A DNA stretch of 6,826 nt from JANQRV01 sp964533785. Lineage in GTDB: Bacteria > Bacteroidota > Bacteroidia > Chitinophagales > Saprospiraceae. Position numbers and translations under genes: made by a program. Shown one piece after another: positions 5,265 through 6,826 of this stretch. The notes under the pieces are model-generated. The model was not told the origin of the DNA. It did not search any database and was given only the letters and a program-made list of their open reading frames with translations. Where the stretch lies: the NCBI GenBank assembly GCA_964533785.1, contig CAZHNG010000352.1, positions 1-6,826 of the forward strand, written 5' to 3'. Position 1 is the first letter of the stretch, and every line of letters starts with the position of its first letter.

Positions 5265-6761
5265 TCACTTTTTGTATTTAGCAGGTTCTCCCGGCTTTGG
5301 AATGGAGGCAGCAATAAACTCCCTGATGTGTTCATTGGCAGCGGCCAGATCTTCTTTTCGCAAGTACATCATATGCCCGCTGCGATACCCTCTAAAACTC
5401 AAGCGTTCTTTCATTTTACCACTTGGATCCAGGTGCCACATGGAATATTTAGCATTGAAATATGTCGTTGCACCATCATAATATCCCGACTGGATCATTA
5501 CCTTTAAATAAGGGTTTTGAGCCATTGCCTGCCGCAAGTTTTCGCCTGTATTATCATCTGAACGATCCCAGGGGCGAACCGGTCCAAACATATTGTACTT
5601 AATATCCGTTTTAAAAGTTAATTCCTCCTGCAGGTAATAATTAATAGCCGGCGTGAAAGAATGCAACCACGAAGTGATCTCGGAATTGTAATCAGGCCTG
5701 GAACCAGCTTCTGTACGATCTATCCCTAAATACCGTGAATCCAACCTACCAACGGTATATCCACCTTTATCCCTCAATAGATCTTTCCAGAAAAAAGAAA
5801 TGGGAACATCCAGGTTGTGCTGCAAGATATCCTTCTTCGAAATACCCGAATAATAGGCCATTTTACCAGCCATTTCTTCCTTTTTTTCCGGGCTTAAAAA
5901 CCCTCCCATCGCCATAGCCGGCAGTAGTTCATTGATAGTAAATGCTTCTACTTCCGGTAGTAATTCGTCCAGGTCTTTTTGTTGTAACTCTTGTGCTAAA
6001 GCCCCCTGATACCATGCTGCTGCGGCAAAATAGGGTAAACGATTGGCGGCAACGACGGGACCGTCCCGCTCAATGCCTAATCCGGTGGGCGAAACCAGGA
6101 TCACCCCATTCAAATACATCCACTGCTGGTTCTGCAAAGCTAACGCTAATCCCGATACCCGGGTAGTACCATAGCTTTCGCCGATCAAATATTTGGGGGA
6201 ACGCCAACGATCCTTACGCGTCACAAAGGTATTGATCCATTCCGCAAGGTATTCGATATCAGCATTTACACCGAAGAAGATACTTTTCTTTATTTCCTTA
6301 TCTAGTATTCGCGAATAACCCGTATTGACCGGATTAACGAAAACAATATCCGCTACATCCAGTATGGAGTGCGGATTTTCCCGCACACCGTAAGGCTGAA
6401 CCGGGTATCCCTCATCGTCGATCTTCAATATCTTTGGCCCCGTATACGCCAAGTGCATCCATACGGAAGCAGAGCCGGGACCTCCGTTAAAAGAGATTAA
6501 CAACGGCCGGGGCGTATTATCACTTACACCTGACCGCTTATAGTAGGTGTAAAATAAAGTTGCAATGGGATGACCGTCTTCGTGCCAGACAGGTTGCGTG
6601 CCGGCCTCCGCAGTATACTGAATCCGCTGCCCCTTTATCGTCGTACTGTGCTCGGTAATAACAGCCGTGTCTACGGGTATCATCCGGGATTGGCTTATCA
6701 AATAAAATGAACAGAAAAGCCAGAGGAAAGATGATAAAGCAATTAGTGTTGGTTTTTTCAT
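5265..6761 (-). CDS. Secreted S10-family serine carboxypeptidase
   Basis: The 498-residue product belongs to the serine carboxypeptidase (S10) branch of the alpha/beta hydrolases, which remove C-terminal residues from peptides. An N-terminal signal peptide (KK, hydrophobic core 6-22) predicts export to the periplasm or outside. The oxyanion-region signature is FNGGPGSAS (91-99), compared with NGGPGCSS in eukaryotic members. The triad is visible: Ser196 in GESYG, Asp429 in SGYYDGATTY and His463 in RSGHMMY. Length is close to that of bacterial S10 proteins of about 500 residues. A NAGYSR-like segment is present as NPVNTGYSR (143-151). The exact specificity cannot be read from sequence; scavenging of extracellular peptides is a reasonable guess. 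Its stop lies 184 nt before the RRM start codon, with a separate promoter in between, so the two are probably independent units. Its own promoter is not seen and may lie beyond the window edge or within the repeat upstream. Confidence 0.93.
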   Translation of the reverse strand: MKKPTLIALSSFLWLFCSFYLISQSRMIPVDTAVITEHSTTIKGQRIQYTAEAGTQPVWHEDGHPIATLFYTYYKRSGVSDNTPRPLLISFNGGPGSASVWMHLAYTGPKILKIDDEGYPVQPYGVRENPHSILDVADIVFVNPVNTGYSRILDKEIKKSIFFGVNADIEYLAEWINTFVTRKDRWRSPKYLIGESYGTTRVSGLALALQNQQWMYLNGVILVSPTGLGIERDGPVVAANRLPYFAAAAWYQGALAQELQQKDLDELLPEVEAFTINELLPAMAMGGFLSPEKKEEMAGKMAYYSGISKKDILQHNLDVPISFFWKDLLRDKGGYTVGRLDSRYLGIDRTEAGSRPDYNSEITSWLHSFTPAINYYLQEELTFKTDIKYNMFGPVRPWDRSDDNTGENLRQAMAQNPYLKVMIQSGYYDGATTYFNAKYSMWHLDPSGKMKERLSFRGYRSGHMMYLRKEDLAAANEHIREFIAASIPKPGEPAKYKK

Positions 6762-6777
6762 ACTATTTCTTTTTAAC

Positions 6778-6826
6778 TAGACTTTTGACGCTAGACTCTA
6801 GAAGTTAGACTAAAAATTCTAACTAA
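6778..6826. repeat. Degenerate heptamer tandem repeat (TAGACTn) upstream of the peptidase gene
   Basis: TAGACT occurs at 6778, 6792 and 6806, exactly 14 bp apart, and the intervening heptamers (TTGACGC, TAGAAGT, AAAATTC, then TAACTAA) look like decayed copies, giving an underlying 7-bp period. AGTTAGA (6803-6809) and TCTAACT (6818-6824) also form a perfect 7-bp inverted repeat with an 8-nt spacer. It begins 17 nt before the peptidase start codon and runs to the window edge, so its full extent is unknown. Confidence 0.6.

Overview
The window looks like a chromosomal segment of a Bacteroidota species, perhaps from the Saprospiria/Chitinophagia side (an inference from gene content, not a measured placement). 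The signs are YQGDL-type (DUF6089-like) outer-membrane barrel proteins, a thrombospondin type 3 (TSP3) repeat tail, a small glycine-rich RRM protein, A/T-rich start contexts without Shine-Dalgarno sequences, and TAnnTTTG-type -7 promoter boxes.

Plus strand, 1-2133: a compact operon of three genes. It holds the 3' two thirds of a bifunctional NAD(P)HX epimerase/dehydratase (nnr, cut by the window edge), an unnamed four-helix membrane protein joined to it by a GTGA overlap, and a SIR2-family NAD-dependent deacylase 5 nt further on. Two of the three products handle nicotinamide cofactors: one repairs damaged NAD(P)H and the other consumes NAD+.

Convergent gap, 2134-2398: no gene is seen. It carries an imperfect palindrome and a cluster of GTTTAT units with an inverted partner, and resembles intergenic repeat DNA.

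Minus strand, 6761 down to 2399: four genes. Read in their own direction they are a secreted S10-family serine carboxypeptidase, an RRM RNA-binding protein with an RGG tail and a strong terminator, a secreted barrel protein with four exact 27-residue TSP3 calcium-binding repeats, and a barrel-only paralogue of that protein. The RRM gene has the most structured control region, with a -7 box inside an inverted repeat and a GAAA-tetraloop hairpin at the predicted 5' end of its mRNA. Upstream of the peptidase, up to the window edge, lies a degenerate 7/14-bp tandem repeat.

No tRNA, rRNA, CRISPR array, transposase, phage gene or defence cassette was seen. Nothing here clearly amounts to a new system. 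The points most worth a second look are the regulatory region of the RRM gene, the NAD-linked operon with its histidine-rich membrane protein, the sirtuin lacking zinc cysteines, and the intergenic repeats.
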